NCBI GenBank assembly: GCA_018715775.1
Contig: DVKZ01000011.1
Coordinates: forward strand, 1 to 32,603
Length of the DNA stretch: 32,603 nt
Origin: Candidatus Fimousia stercorigallinarum
GTDB taxonomy: Bacteria; Bacillota; Clostridia; Lachnospirales; Lachnospiraceae
Reading direction: 5' to 3'
This document shows, in pieces, positions 1 to 7,831 of the stretch. A program made the position numbers and the translations under genes. Positions within the stretch are counted from its first letter, which is position 1, and the number at the start of each line of letters is the position of its first letter. The notes below the pieces were generated by a model that saw only the letters and a list, made by a program, of their open reading frames with translations, was not told the DNA's origin and searched no databases.

Positions 1-30
1 TGTCTTATCCAATAATTGTACACTGCTCAT
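1..30 (-). CDS. codY: CodY transcriptional regulator, first ten codons only
   Basis: Reading the minus strand from 30, the first ten codons give MSSVQLLDKT and the gene then leaves the window. CodY proteins characteristically begin M(S)SVQLLDKTRKIN, and comM-dprA-topA-codY is a common clostridial gene order, so both the peptide and the context support the call. CodY is a GTP- and branched-chain-amino-acid-sensing global regulator of stationary-phase and nutrient genes. A G-rich stretch (GGGGG at 37-41) lies about 6 nt upstream of the ATG and can serve as ribosome binding site. A candidate CodY box lies in its upstream region at 87-101. Because only ten residues are visible, the call rests on this short match plus synteny. 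Confidence 0.8.
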   Translation of the reverse strand, partial: MSSVQLLDKT

Positions 31-80
31 GTTTATCCCCCATTGATTTATTGACTTTTATTCATGATCAGTTTTATGTT

Positions 81-108
81 ATCATAATTTTTCAGAAAAT
101 TCAATCAA
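81..108 (-). promoter_or_regulatory. Putative codY promoter with embedded CodY box
   Basis: On the minus strand a -35-like TTGATT (103-108) and a -10-like TATGAT (81-86) are separated by 16 nt. The spacer is filled by ATTTTTCAGAAAATT (87-101), which matches the published CodY consensus AATTTTCWGAAAATT at 14 of 15 positions. The -35 overlaps the topA stop codon (101-103). This geometry would let CodY block its own promoter. The promoter elements are my reading and are imperfect; the box match is strong. Confidence 0.6.
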
Positions 109-2176
109 TTTTTTCTTCTATATTGCATACATATCCGCATTTTTTATCAGAACACATGAGTTTTTTTCCCTTTTCAACCATGTAGCTTCCACACTGCGGA
201 CATTTCTCTTTTGAAGGCTTCGCCCAGGACATAAAATCACATTCCGGATTGTCGATACATCCATAATATTTTCGTCCCTTTTTCGTCTTTTTCAAGACAA
301 CTTCTTTTCCGCATTTCGGACAAGCAACACCAATTTTCTCAAAATGTGGTTTTGTATTTCTGCATTCCGGAAATCCCGGACATGCAAGAAACTTTCCATA
401 TGGTCCATATTTGATGACCATATTTCTGCCGCATTCTTCACAGATTACATCTGTGACTTCGTCCGCAATTTCCACTTCTTCTAATTTTTCCTGTGCTTCT
501 TTTAATGCCTTTTCAAAATCGGGATAAAAGTTTCGAACAACATTTTTCCAGGCAATGCCGCCTTCTTCCACCAGGTCAAGAAGCATTTCCAGGTTCGCGG
601 TAAAGTTTACATCAACGATCGCCGGAAAAGCCTGTTTCATCATAGAATTAACCGCTTCCCCAAGTTCCGTTACATATAAATTTTTCTTTTCCTTAATCAC
701 ATACCGCCGCGCAATGATCGTTGCAATCGTCGGTGCATAAGTACTCGGACGTCCAATTCCGAGTTCTTCCATTGTTTTAACGAGCAATGCCTCTGTATAA
801 TGTGCGGGAGGCTGTGTAAAATGCTGATCCTTAACAAAGTCAAGAAATGTCAGCTTTGTATCTTTATCAATTGATTTTAATAATGTATTATTTTCATTTT
901 TCTCATGATCAAGATCATAAACAGCCAGGAAACCGTCAAATACATTTTTTGATGCTGATACATGAAAACGGTATCCATTAGCATCAATTTTAACAGATGT
1001 GGTTTCGTATCTGGCCGGATTCATACGGCTTGCTAAAAATCGGTTCCAGATCAACTGATACAGACGAAATTGATCTCTGGAAAGCTGTTCCTTTACTTTT
1101 ACCGGTGTCAAACGCAGATCCGTCGGACGGATTGCTTCATGAGCATCCTGTATTCTTTTCTTTCCTTCTTTTTCTTTCGAAACCGCACTCACATAATCTT
1201 CTCCATAAGTATCGGCAATATACGATCTTGCTGCGCTGTCCGCTTCTTCCGAAATACGGATGGAATCCGTACGCAGATACGTAATCAGACCAACCGAACC
1301 GCGACCTTTCATCTCAACACCTTCATACAACTGCTGCGCGATACGCATCGTTTTCTGTGTCGCAAAATTTAATTTACGAGCGGCATCCTGCTGCATTGTA
1401 CTCGTCGTAAATGGCAAAGGAGGTTTTTTCGTTCGTTCTCCTTTGCGGACGTCGATAATGTTATATTCCGCTCCTTCCAGCTTTTGAACAATTTCTTCTA
1501 TCTGTTCTTTTGACTTGATCTCGATTTTTCCATTCGCATCACCGGAAAACTTCGCGATTAACGGTTTTTTGCTCCCCTCCGCTTTTAAATTCGCGTCCAA
1601 TGTCCAATATTCCTCCGGAATAAATGCGTTAATTTCTTCTTCTCTGTCACAGATCAGTCGAAGAGCAACCGACTGTACACGCCCTGCACTGAGTCCTCTC
1701 TTTATTTTTGCCCAAAGCAGTGGACTGATCTGATAACCAACCAATCTGTCCAGTACTCTTCTTGCCTGTTGAGAATCAACCAGATTCATGTCAATGTCTC
1801 TCGCCTGCTTGATCGATGCTTTTACTGCATTCTTTGTGATCTCATTAAATGTGATACGGCTGCATTTTTTATTTTCCAATTTTAATGCATAGTATAAATG
1901 CCAGGAAATTGCTTCTCCTTCACGGTCAGGGTCAGTCGCAAGATATACTTTATCTACCTTTTTTACTTCTTTTCTTAAAGTGGCCAGGATTTCCCCTTTT
2001 CCACGGATCGTGATATATTTTGGTTCGAAATCATTCTCAATGTCAATTCCAAGAGAACTCTTTGGAAGATCTCGAACATGACCATTCGAAGCAATCACTT
2101 CATAATTCTTACCAAGAAACTTTTCAATTGTCTTCGCCTTCGCGGGTGACTCCACGATAACTAAATATTTGGGCAT
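101..2176 (-). CDS. topA: DNA topoisomerase I (type IA)
   Basis: This 691-residue protein relaxes negatively supercoiled DNA by transient single-strand cleavage. The N-terminal TOPRIM domain starts at once (VIVESPAKAKTIEKFL) and carries the acidic DPDREGEAIS motif at about residues 82-91. The catalytic tyrosine is Tyr300 in GLITYLRTDS. The C-terminal tail (about 579-691) holds three four-cysteine zinc ribbons starting CEECG, CPKCG and CPQCG, as in other Firmicute enzymes. The length is normal. An AGGGAG ribosome binding site precedes the ATG. It lies 18 nt after dprA and 70 nt before codY, with no terminator visible on either side, so it is probably read from the comM promoter. The call is secure. 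Confidence 0.98.
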   Translation of the reverse strand: MPKYLVIVESPAKAKTIEKFLGKNYEVIASNGHVRDLPKSSLGIDIENDFEPKYITIRGKGEILATLRKEVKKVDKVYLATDPDREGEAISWHLYYALKLENKKCSRITFNEITKNAVKASIKQARDIDMNLVDSQQARRVLDRLVGYQISPLLWAKIKRGLSAGRVQSVALRLICDREEEINAFIPEEYWTLDANLKAEGSKKPLIAKFSGDANGKIEIKSKEQIEEIVQKLEGAEYNIIDVRKGERTKKPPLPFTTSTMQQDAARKLNFATQKTMRIAQQLYEGVEMKGRGSVGLITYLRTDSIRISEEADSAARSYIADTYGEDYVSAVSKEKEGKKRIQDAHEAIRPTDLRLTPVKVKEQLSRDQFRLYQLIWNRFLASRMNPARYETTSVKIDANGYRFHVSASKNVFDGFLAVYDLDHEKNENNTLLKSIDKDTKLTFLDFVKDQHFTQPPAHYTEALLVKTMEELGIGRPSTYAPTIATIIARRYVIKEKKNLYVTELGEAVNSMMKQAFPAIVDVNFTANLEMLLDLVEEGGIAWKNVVRNFYPDFEKALKEAQEKLEEVEIADEVTDVICEECGRNMVIKYGPYGKFLACPGFPECRNTKPHFEKIGVACPKCGKEVVLKKTKKGRKYYGCIDNPECDFMSWAKPSKEKCPQCGSYMVEKGKKLMCSDKKCGYVCNIEEKID

Positions 2177-2194
2177 GATCGTTTACACTCCCTG

Positions 2195-3283
2195 CTATTC
2201 TTTTATTCTATAATAATTTTTTTGTGTCTGTATAATGCACTGTTTTAATTCCAGCAATGTCAGGACCGCCAGTACCTCTGTTACGGATAATCCGCTTTCT
2301 CTGACAACCTGATCAATGTGCTTGGGTTCTAAACGTAGACAATCATACACTAATTTTTCTTTCTTATCAAGAGAAAATTTGAACGAATTTGTGCGTTTTG
2401 TGTAAAATTCATAATGATTTTCATATTCTTCTGTTATATTTTCCGTCATATAAACAGGCTTTGCCCCCTGTTGTATCAAATTCAAACATCCATAACTCAT
2501 TTCATCATAATAGCGGGCAGTTAAGGCAAATACATCCCTGTTTTGTTCCAGAGCATATCCGGCCGTGATCAGAGATCCGCTCCTTTTTTTTGCTTCAATT
2601 ACAAAAATACCGTCCGAAATTCCACTGATGATCCGGTTCCGGATCGGAAACAGATACGGTTTTGGTACAGTTCCGATCGGAAATTCTGACAGAATTCCTC
2701 CTCGCTGTTCCATCTGCTCATACAAATGCTGATTGCTCTTTGGATATTGGAAATCAATGCCGCATCCCAATATTCCCAGCGTATACCCGCCTGCTTTTAA
2801 AGCACCTTCATGTCCGCATCCGTCAATTCCTCGTGCCAGACCGCTGATGATCTGTACTCCTCTTCTGGCCAGATCCTGAGAAAAAAAGGAAGCTGCCTGC
2901 TGTCCATATGGCGACATCTCCCTCGATCCAACGATCGCAATGCTCAGCTTATTATCTTCCGGGAGTTTCCCTTTCACGCATAATCCAAGTGGATATTGAA
3001 AGATCTGCTTTAATTTCCGGGGATAACGTTCTTCATTCCAAAACACCGTCCAAACATGATGGCGGAACATCCAATCAACATCTCTTTTTGTGGCTTCCAT
3101 ATTTCGACACTTCTGAAAAGAAAGCAATTCCTTTTCCCGAAAGAAATGACGGCATTCCGCATTGGAAAAATGATAGATCTGCTCCGGATTTTTACCGATC
3201 AAAAGGAAGTCGCGCTTTTTCCTCTCGGAAATACCCGAACGAAACACAAACCAATGATAATAACACCTTTCCTCTTCCTTCAT
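2195..3283 (-). CDS. dprA: DNA-processing protein DprA
   Basis: DprA binds incoming single-stranded DNA and loads RecA during natural transformation; in many non-competent Clostridia its role is unclear. The 362-residue protein has a loosely conserved N-terminal region, then the Rossmann-like DprA/Smf core with IVGSREMSPYG (about 117-126), SGLARGID (147-154) and a downstream LITAGYALEQNRDVFA motif. A C-terminal winged-helix-like segment ends the protein. Its ATG overlaps the comM stop codon by 4 nt (ATGA, 3280-3283), which implies translational coupling to comM. The partners ComM and DprA both act on transforming DNA, but no uptake genes are visible in this window. Confidence 0.96.
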   Translation of the reverse strand: MKEEERCYYHWFVFRSGISERKKRDFLLIGKNPEQIYHFSNAECRHFFREKELLSFQKCRNMEATKRDVDWMFRHHVWTVFWNEERYPRKLKQIFQYPLGLCVKGKLPEDNKLSIAIVGSREMSPYGQQAASFFSQDLARRGVQIISGLARGIDGCGHEGALKAGGYTLGILGCGIDFQYPKSNQHLYEQMEQRGGILSEFPIGTVPKPYLFPIRNRIISGISDGIFVIEAKKRSGSLITAGYALEQNRDVFALTARYYDEMSYGCLNLIQQGAKPVYMTENITEEYENHYEFYTKRTNSFKFSLDKKEKLVYDCLRLEPKHIDQVVRESGLSVTEVLAVLTLLELKQCIIQTQKNYYRIKE

Positions 3284-4785
3284 TCCAATTCCATCCCCCT
3301 GTTATAAAAAGAAGCTGCTTCAGCTACATGTTCGATCGAGATCTGTTCTTCTCCAGACAGATCGGCAATTGTGCGGGACACTTTCAACATATGATAAAAT
3401 TCCCGCATGGATAATTCTTTTTGCTGAAAAATTGTTTTCATAAAGGTTTTTGTATCATCATCAAAATTACAGACCTCATCGATCTTATCGTTCGGAATCC
3501 GGCTGTTATAAGAAAACGATTCTTTTTCATACCGTAGTTTTTGTCTGTTTCTTCCATATAATATGCGCTTAGAAATTGTATCTGAGTCGATAGAATCATC
3601 ATCAAAATCTTCAAACGCAACCGGTTCTGCCCAGAGTATCATATCAAAGCGTTCCAGGACCGGTCTGCTGACTTTCTTTCGATAATGAATCCTCTGTGAT
3701 ACTGTACACTTGCATTTTGTCCGGTCCGGATAATTTCCGCATGGACAAGGATTGGTGGTAGCTACTACCATAAAGTCCGATGGAAAAACATATTGTTTTC
3801 CGACCCGGCTGATCGCAATATTGTGATTTTCCATCGGCTCTCTCAGTCCCTCAATACAAGTTTTCTTAAACTCCGAGAACTCATCAAGCAACAAAATTCC
3901 ATCGTGGGCAAGTGTGATCTCACCAGCGTTTAAATGTGTACCCCCTCCAAGAAATGCCGAAGGCGATACACTATGATGTGGATTACGCACGGGAGGATAG
4001 CCGGCGTTTTCATAGGATAATCCCCTGGCACTATAGATTGCACGAACTTCTTGCAGCTCTTCCTGATCGAGCTTTGGAAGAACACCGATAAGGCAGCGTG
4101 CCAACATGGATTTTCCGCATCCGGACGGTCCGATGATCAATACGTTATGTCTTCCGGCAGCAGCAATCTCCAGCGCTCGTTTAATCTGATATTGTCCTTT
4201 TACTTCCGAGAAATCCGGATATACCGGTTTTTTTCCGGCTTTAAATTTTTTCGGTTCGAGTCTATTGATTGTCTGATAACCTCTTAAATGATCCAGCATT
4301 TCTTTCAGCGTTGCTACCGGATAAATATCGATTCCCTGTATACCGACCAGTTCTTTTTGATTTGCCTTCGGAACAAAACACTTTTTCAAACCGTGCTTCT
4401 TCGCTTCTAATATCATAGGGAGCAGTCCTCTGACAGGACGGATCACACCTTCCAGGCTCATCTCTCCGGCAAGAAATGCATCTTTTAATTGTTGAATTGG
4501 GAAAAGTTCGAAACTCCCGAGAATCGCAACTGCGATCGGAAAGTCGAAAGAAGAACCCGCTTTTCTGATATCCGCGGGAGATAAATTAACCGTAATTCTT
4601 TTTGGCGGCAATGGAAAAGAAACCGACCGAAGAGCAGAAATCACCCGGTCTTTTGCTTCTTTTACTTCTGAAGACAGATAACCGACCATAGAAAAATACG
4701 GCATTCCATTACTGGCATCTACTTCTACGCGGACAAGACTTCCTTCCACGCCCAGTACGATGCCGCTCATAACCTGATAGTACAT
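3280..4785 (-). CDS. comM: ComM/YifB-family AAA+ ATPase (Mg-chelatase-like)
   Basis: ComM is a hexameric helicase that promotes branch migration during integration of transformed DNA in Gram-negative bacteria; YifB homologues are widespread in Firmicutes. I chose the internal ATG at 4785 (MYYQVMSGIVLGVEG), which gives 501 residues. It matches the usual ComM N-terminus and has AGGAG five bases upstream; an in-frame upstream ATG at 4812 lacks this. The N-terminal Lon-protease-like fold is followed by Walker A GPSGCGKS (219-226), Walker B ILLLDE (297-302) and a cysteine cluster after TTNPCPCGNYP. It is the first gene of the string and overlaps dprA by 4 nt. Confidence 0.95.
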   Translation of the reverse strand: MYYQVMSGIVLGVEGSLVRVEVDASNGMPYFSMVGYLSSEVKEAKDRVISALRSVSFPLPPKRITVNLSPADIRKAGSSFDFPIAVAILGSFELFPIQQLKDAFLAGEMSLEGVIRPVRGLLPMILEAKKHGLKKCFVPKANQKELVGIQGIDIYPVATLKEMLDHLRGYQTINRLEPKKFKAGKKPVYPDFSEVKGQYQIKRALEIAAAGRHNVLIIGPSGCGKSMLARCLIGVLPKLDQEELQEVRAIYSARGLSYENAGYPPVRNPHHSVSPSAFLGGGTHLNAGEITLAHDGILLLDEFSEFKKTCIEGLREPMENHNIAISRVGKQYVFPSDFMVVATTNPCPCGNYPDRTKCKCTVSQRIHYRKKVSRPVLERFDMILWAEPVAFEDFDDDSIDSDTISKRILYGRNRQKLRYEKESFSYNSRIPNDKIDEVCNFDDDTKTFMKTIFQQKELSMREFYHMLKVSRTIADLSGEEQISIEHVAEAASFYNRGMELE

Positions 4786-4820
4786 TATGCTCCTTTCTTC
4801 TCCAAAGAACATCTATCTTT

Positions 4821-4849
4821 ATTATATAGCAAATGGAATATATTTACAA
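4821..4849 (-). promoter_or_regulatory. Sigma-A promoter for comM-dprA-topA
   Basis: On the minus strand, -35 TTGTAA (4844-4849) and a perfect -10 TATAAT (4821-4826) are separated by exactly 17 nt. The expected start of transcription is near 4814, giving a leader of about 29 nt before the comM ATG. The -35 sits against the nrdR stop codon. No terminator was seen after nrdR, so read-through from nrdR may also contribute. Confidence 0.75.
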
Positions 4850-5302
4850 TTATTTTTTTAACAATTTCTGTAATTCATTCATAAATGTATTAACATCTTT
4901 AAATTCTCTATAAATACACGCAAAACGCACATAGGCAACTTCATCCAGATCGATCAGTTTATCCATGACAAATTCTCCGATTACAGAACTTTCGATTTCT
5001 CTCACCCCGAGAGAATAGATTTTGGACTCAATCTCATCAACGGCCCGTTCAATCTGCGATCTCGATACCGGAAGTTTATGACAGGACTGAATGATCCCAA
5101 ATTCAATTTTAGATCGATCATACAACTGTCTTGTTTTGTCCTTTTTAATCACCATAATAGATTCAATCTCAATTTTTTCATATGTAGTAAAACGCTTTCC
5201 ACAGCTGTCACACTGTCTTCTTCTACGGATCGAATTCGTGTCTTCAACCGGTCTCGAATCGATCACTTTTAAGTTTTCTTCACCACAATATGGACATCTC
5301 AT
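4850..5302 (-). CDS. nrdR: Transcriptional repressor NrdR
   Basis: NrdR is a zinc-containing repressor that senses ATP/dATP and controls ribonucleotide reductase operons. The start at 5302 (MRCPYCGEENLKVIDSRP) is the canonical family start and has GGAGG six bases upstream; an in-frame ATG at 5350 would add 16 atypical residues. The protein is 150 residues, a normal length. A zinc ribbon uses Cys3, Cys6, Cys31 and Cys34, and an ATP-cone domain spans about 49-139. ymxH lies upstream and is a familiar clostridial neighbour. No ribonucleotide reductase gene is in this window, so its targets are elsewhere. Confidence 0.97.
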   Translation of the reverse strand: MRCPYCGEENLKVIDSRPVEDTNSIRRRRQCDSCGKRFTTYEKIEIESIMVIKKDKTRQLYDRSKIEFGIIQSCHKLPVSRSQIERAVDEIESKIYSLGVREIESSVIGEFVMDKLIDLDEVAYVRFACIYREFKDVNTFMNELQKLLKK

Positions 5303-5348
5303 AAGTAACCTCCAAATTAACTGCTCATGCCATTTGATATACCTAAAC

Positions 5349-5377
5349 ATTATAACATAGCTGCTTTTTGGTTTCCA
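5349..5377 (-). promoter_or_regulatory. Putative nrdR promoter (extended -10)
   Basis: On the minus strand a perfect TATAAT (5349-5354) preceded by TGT forms an extended -10. A weak -35-like TGGAAA (5372-5377) is 17 nt upstream. It lies between the ymxH stop and the nrdR start, so nrdR need not depend on ymxH transcription. Confidence 0.55.
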
Positions 5378-5386
5378 TAAAATGCA

Positions 5387-5626
5387 CTATTTTCTTTCAC
5401 AATATTTCACAAGAATAATATCCGGTCCGATTTTTACAATATTGCAATATGGAATCCGAATCATTTTCTTTTTGTTAAAACAGTCAAGTCCTCTTCTATA
5501 AAATGGGAGAATAATCTCTTCGATCCGTCCGTCACACGGATCGATCTCCAGGTCAACGATAAAGCCAAGCCGTCTTCCGTCCTTACAATCGACAACTTCT
5601 TTGCATTTCAGATCAGTATACTTCAT
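5387..5626 (-). CDS. ymxH: YlmC/YmxH-family PRC-barrel protein (sporulation-associated)
   Basis: This 79-residue protein matches the small PRC-barrel YlmC/YmxH family: it opens MKYTDLKCKEVVDCKDGRRLG and continues with a VDLEIDPCDGRI strand-turn pattern. Members are common in spore formers and are often annotated as sporulation proteins, but the molecular function is not established. In many Clostridia the gene sits between sigG and nrdR; here nrdR follows, but upstream is the rnf operon. The ribosome binding site is poor: AAGGG is more than 10 nt from the ATG. An AT-rich TATAGA-like -10 may lie just after the rnf terminator, but I could not define a convincing promoter. Confidence 0.9.
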   Translation of the reverse strand: MKYTDLKCKEVVDCKDGRRLGFIVDLEIDPCDGRIEEIILPFYRRGLDCFNKKKMIRIPYCNIVKIGPDIILVKYCERK

Positions 5627-5669
5627 CTTATATTTCTGCCCTTTTTTTTATCTTATGCTCTATAATAAG

Positions 5670-5702
5670 AAAAAATTCCCGGCAACATTCCGCTGCCGGG
5701 AA
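5670..5702 (-). terminator. Rho-independent terminator of the rnf operon
   Basis: A perfect 9-bp stem, TTCCCGGCA (5676-5684) with TGCCGGGAA (5694-5702), closes a 9-nt loop. Reading the minus strand it is followed by six T residues (5670-5675). It lies 16 nt after the rnfB stop codon and separates rnf from ymxH. Confidence 0.93.
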
Positions 5703-5718
5703 AATCTTTAACCGTTGC

Positions 5719-6510
5719 CTAAAGAATCACTTTAGCCGGACATTTCTGCGCACAAAGTCCGCAGTTTTTACATTTTGAATAATCAATATGCGCTAAGAAA
5801 TGATCGATTTCTACCGCATCAAATTTACAATTTTTCTTGCAGAGCTGACATCCGATACATCCGGAATCACAGACTGCTTTTACATCTTTACCTTTGTCAT
5901 GAGAATTACACTGTACCAGGTGTTTTGCACTGTAAGGAACTAATTCGATCAATCCCTTCGGACACATTGCCACACACTTACCGCAGGCAACACATTTTTC
6001 TTTATCGACTACGGCAATTCCATTAACGATATGAATAGCATCAAATTCGCATGTTTTTACACAGCTTCCAAAACCAGTACATCCATAAGAACATGCCTTT
6101 GGTCCGCCTCCAGGTACAGAAAGCGCTTCTACGCAGTCTTCAATGCCGACATATTCATATTTATCTTTTGCTTTATCACATGTTCCGGAACATTTTACAA
6201 AAGCAACCATCTTTTCTGTATCACCGACTTCTACGCCCATGATCTCACTGATTTTTTCTGCTACGGCAGCTCCACCGACCGGACAGGCATTGACCGGAGC
6301 TTCTCCGGCTGAAATCGCAGCTGCAAGACCATCGCAGCCTGCATATCCACAGCCTCCGCAGTTATTACCCGGAAGCTCATCTCTGATCGCTATTGCCTTT
6401 TCATCTACAGGTACTTTGAACTTTTCAGAAGCAATTCCAAGAAGAACGGCAATGAGCAAACCTACCGCACCGACTACAACGCCGGCTAAAATAATTGCTG
6501 TAATATTCAT
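5719..6510 (-). CDS. rnfB: Rnf complex subunit RnfB (multi-cluster ferredoxin subunit)
   Basis: RnfB takes electrons from reduced ferredoxin at the cytoplasmic face of the Rnf complex. The 263-residue protein has an N-terminal membrane helix (about 4-26). A first cluster domain follows with Cys51, Cys54, Cys59 and Cys76 (NNCGGCGYAGC). Further cysteine groups lie at 140-154, 173-183, 214-228 and 247-257. The last group and 173-183 have the classic CxxCxxCxxxCP form, and the 214-228 group has five cysteines. This long multi-cluster form is typical of Clostridia. It is the last gene of the operon, 18 nt after rnfA, with a strong AGGGAGGG ribosome binding site and a terminator downstream. Confidence 0.97.
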   Translation of the reverse strand: MNITAIILAGVVVGAVGLLIAVLLGIASEKFKVPVDEKAIAIRDELPGNNCGGCGYAGCDGLAAAISAGEAPVNACPVGGAAVAEKISEIMGVEVGDTEKMVAFVKCSGTCDKAKDKYEYVGIEDCVEALSVPGGGPKACSYGCTGFGSCVKTCEFDAIHIVNGIAVVDKEKCVACGKCVAMCPKGLIELVPYSAKHLVQCNSHDKGKDVKAVCDSGCIGCQLCKKNCKFDAVEIDHFLAHIDYSKCKNCGLCAQKCPAKVIL

Positions 6511-6528
6511 CTCTCTATTCCCTCCCTA

Positions 6529-7104
6529 TTAAATTACACCTGAGAATCCAAAGAAAGCAATTGCCATAAGTCCTGCAGATACAAGTACGATCGGCATTCC
6601 CCGGAAAGATTCCGGGATATCATTAAATTCCATATTTTCACGGATACCGGCAAGAATTACGATAGAAACCGTAAATCCAAATGATGTACCGAATCCATTG
6701 ATCGTACTCTGCAAAACATTATATCCATACTGTACGTTATTTAAAGCAACACCTAATACCGCACAGTTTGTTGTGATCAGAGGAAGATACACTCCCAACG
6801 ATTCATATAACGCAGGCATCGATTTTTTCAAGAACATTTCTACGAACTGAACCAATGCTGCGATTACAAGAATAAATACAATTGTCTGCAGATAGGACAA
6901 TCCTAATGGATCTAAAATAAACTGATAAATCAAACTTGCTACACAAGATGCGATCGTAATAACAAAGATTACGGCCGCACCCATACCACCGGCAGTTTCG
7001 ACCTTTTTCGATACACCGAGGAAAGGACATAAACCTAAGAACTGGCTCAATACAACATTGTTTACCAGCGCTGAGCCGATAATAATCAATAATAAATCCT
7101 GCAT
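6529..7104 (-). CDS. rnfA: Rnf complex membrane subunit RnfA
   Basis: RnfA (NqrE homologue) is one of two inverted-topology membrane subunits thought to hold an intramembrane iron-sulfur cluster and form part of the ion path. The 191-residue protein is almost entirely hydrophobic, with about six helices. Its two family cysteines are visible as Cys26 in GLCPFLGV and Cys114 in TTNCAVLG. The length matches the family. The start is preceded by AGGAGGG, and the gene is 12 nt from rnfE. The pseudo-symmetric partner RnfE lies immediately upstream, as expected. Confidence 0.97.
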   Translation of the reverse strand: MQDLLLIIIGSALVNNVVLSQFLGLCPFLGVSKKVETAGGMGAAVIFVITIASCVASLIYQFILDPLGLSYLQTIVFILVIAALVQFVEMFLKKSMPALYESLGVYLPLITTNCAVLGVALNNVQYGYNVLQSTINGFGTSFGFTVSIVILAGIRENMEFNDIPESFRGMPIVLVSAGLMAIAFFGFSGVI

Positions 7105-7116
7105 TCTTTATCCCTC

Positions 7117-7830
7117 CTATTTGTTATCTTTCTTATCGTCAACTGTCAGATCAAAAAACTTGCCGCCGCAGGCACCGTTTCCACATGTGGAACAATCGTG
7201 GTCACAGGATGGTGCCGGAGCTGAACTGTCTTTTGGCTTACGATTCTTTACTTTGTTCTGAATCGCTACCAGACAGGACAACACGAAGAACGCACCCGGA
7301 GCAAGAATGAAGATTGTAGCTGGTTCATATGCTTCCGGCATAACTGATGCGCCGAATAACGTGCCGGCACCGATCAGTTCACGGAAACCTCCGAGGATCG
7401 TTAATGCAATCGTAAAACCAAGTCCCATACCAAGACCATCAAAGAAAGAATTGATCGGACCATTTTTCGATGCAAATGCTTCTGCACGTCCTAAAATAAT
7501 ACAGTTTACTACAATTAACGGAATATATAAACCTAAAGAGTCATTCAGGCTTGGCATATATGCCTGCAGTACAAACTGCACAACCGTTACGAGAGAAGCG
7601 ATTACGACGATGTAACCTGGGATTCGAACACGGTCAGGAATGAAATTTCTTAATAAAGAAATAAGCATATTCGAAAACATTAATACGGCTGCTGTTGTCA
7701 GACCCATACCAGCGCCATTCGAAGCTGATGTTGTAACGGCAAGTGTCGGACACATACCGAGCATCAGAACAAAAGTCGGATTTTCTTTTATAATACCATT
7801 GGTAAGTCTTTCAATTGGATTTGGATTCAT
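7117..7830 (-). CDS. rnfE: Rnf complex membrane subunit RnfE with cysteine-rich tail
   Basis: RnfE (NqrD homologue) pairs with RnfA in the membrane core. The 237-residue protein has about six helices and the family cysteines Cys27 (GMCPTLAV) and Cys110 (VNCIILG). After the last helix (about residue 190) there is a polar tail of roughly 45 residues. It contains SCDHDCSTCGNGACGG, that is Cys209, Cys213, Cys216 and Cys221 in a C-x3-C-x2-C-x4-C pattern. This tail goes beyond the conserved core and could bind metal or be redox active, which is my inference. The ATG is 1 nt after the rnfG stop, and the ribosome binding site GGAGG lies inside the last rnfG codons. Confidence 0.96.
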   Translation of the reverse strand: MNPNPIERLTNGIIKENPTFVLMLGMCPTLAVTTSASNGAGMGLTTAAVLMFSNMLISLLRNFIPDRVRIPGYIVVIASLVTVVQFVLQAYMPSLNDSLGLYIPLIVVNCIILGRAEAFASKNGPINSFFDGLGMGLGFTIALTILGGFRELIGAGTLFGASVMPEAYEPATIFILAPGAFFVLSCLVAIQNKVKNRKPKDSSAPAPSCDHDCSTCGNGACGGKFFDLTVDDKKDNK

Positions 7831-7831
7831 T

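Noticed and set aside
2908..3414. A 168-codon plus-strand open frame opposite dprA/comM
   Set aside because: It lies wholly antisense to two well-supported genes, has no recognisable domain and has a low-complexity composition typical of a shadow frame.
6143..6532. A 129-codon plus-strand open frame opposite rnfB
   Set aside because: Its Pro/Ala/Ser-rich sequence mirrors the codons of the cysteine- and glycine-rich rnfB; no ribosome binding site or family match.
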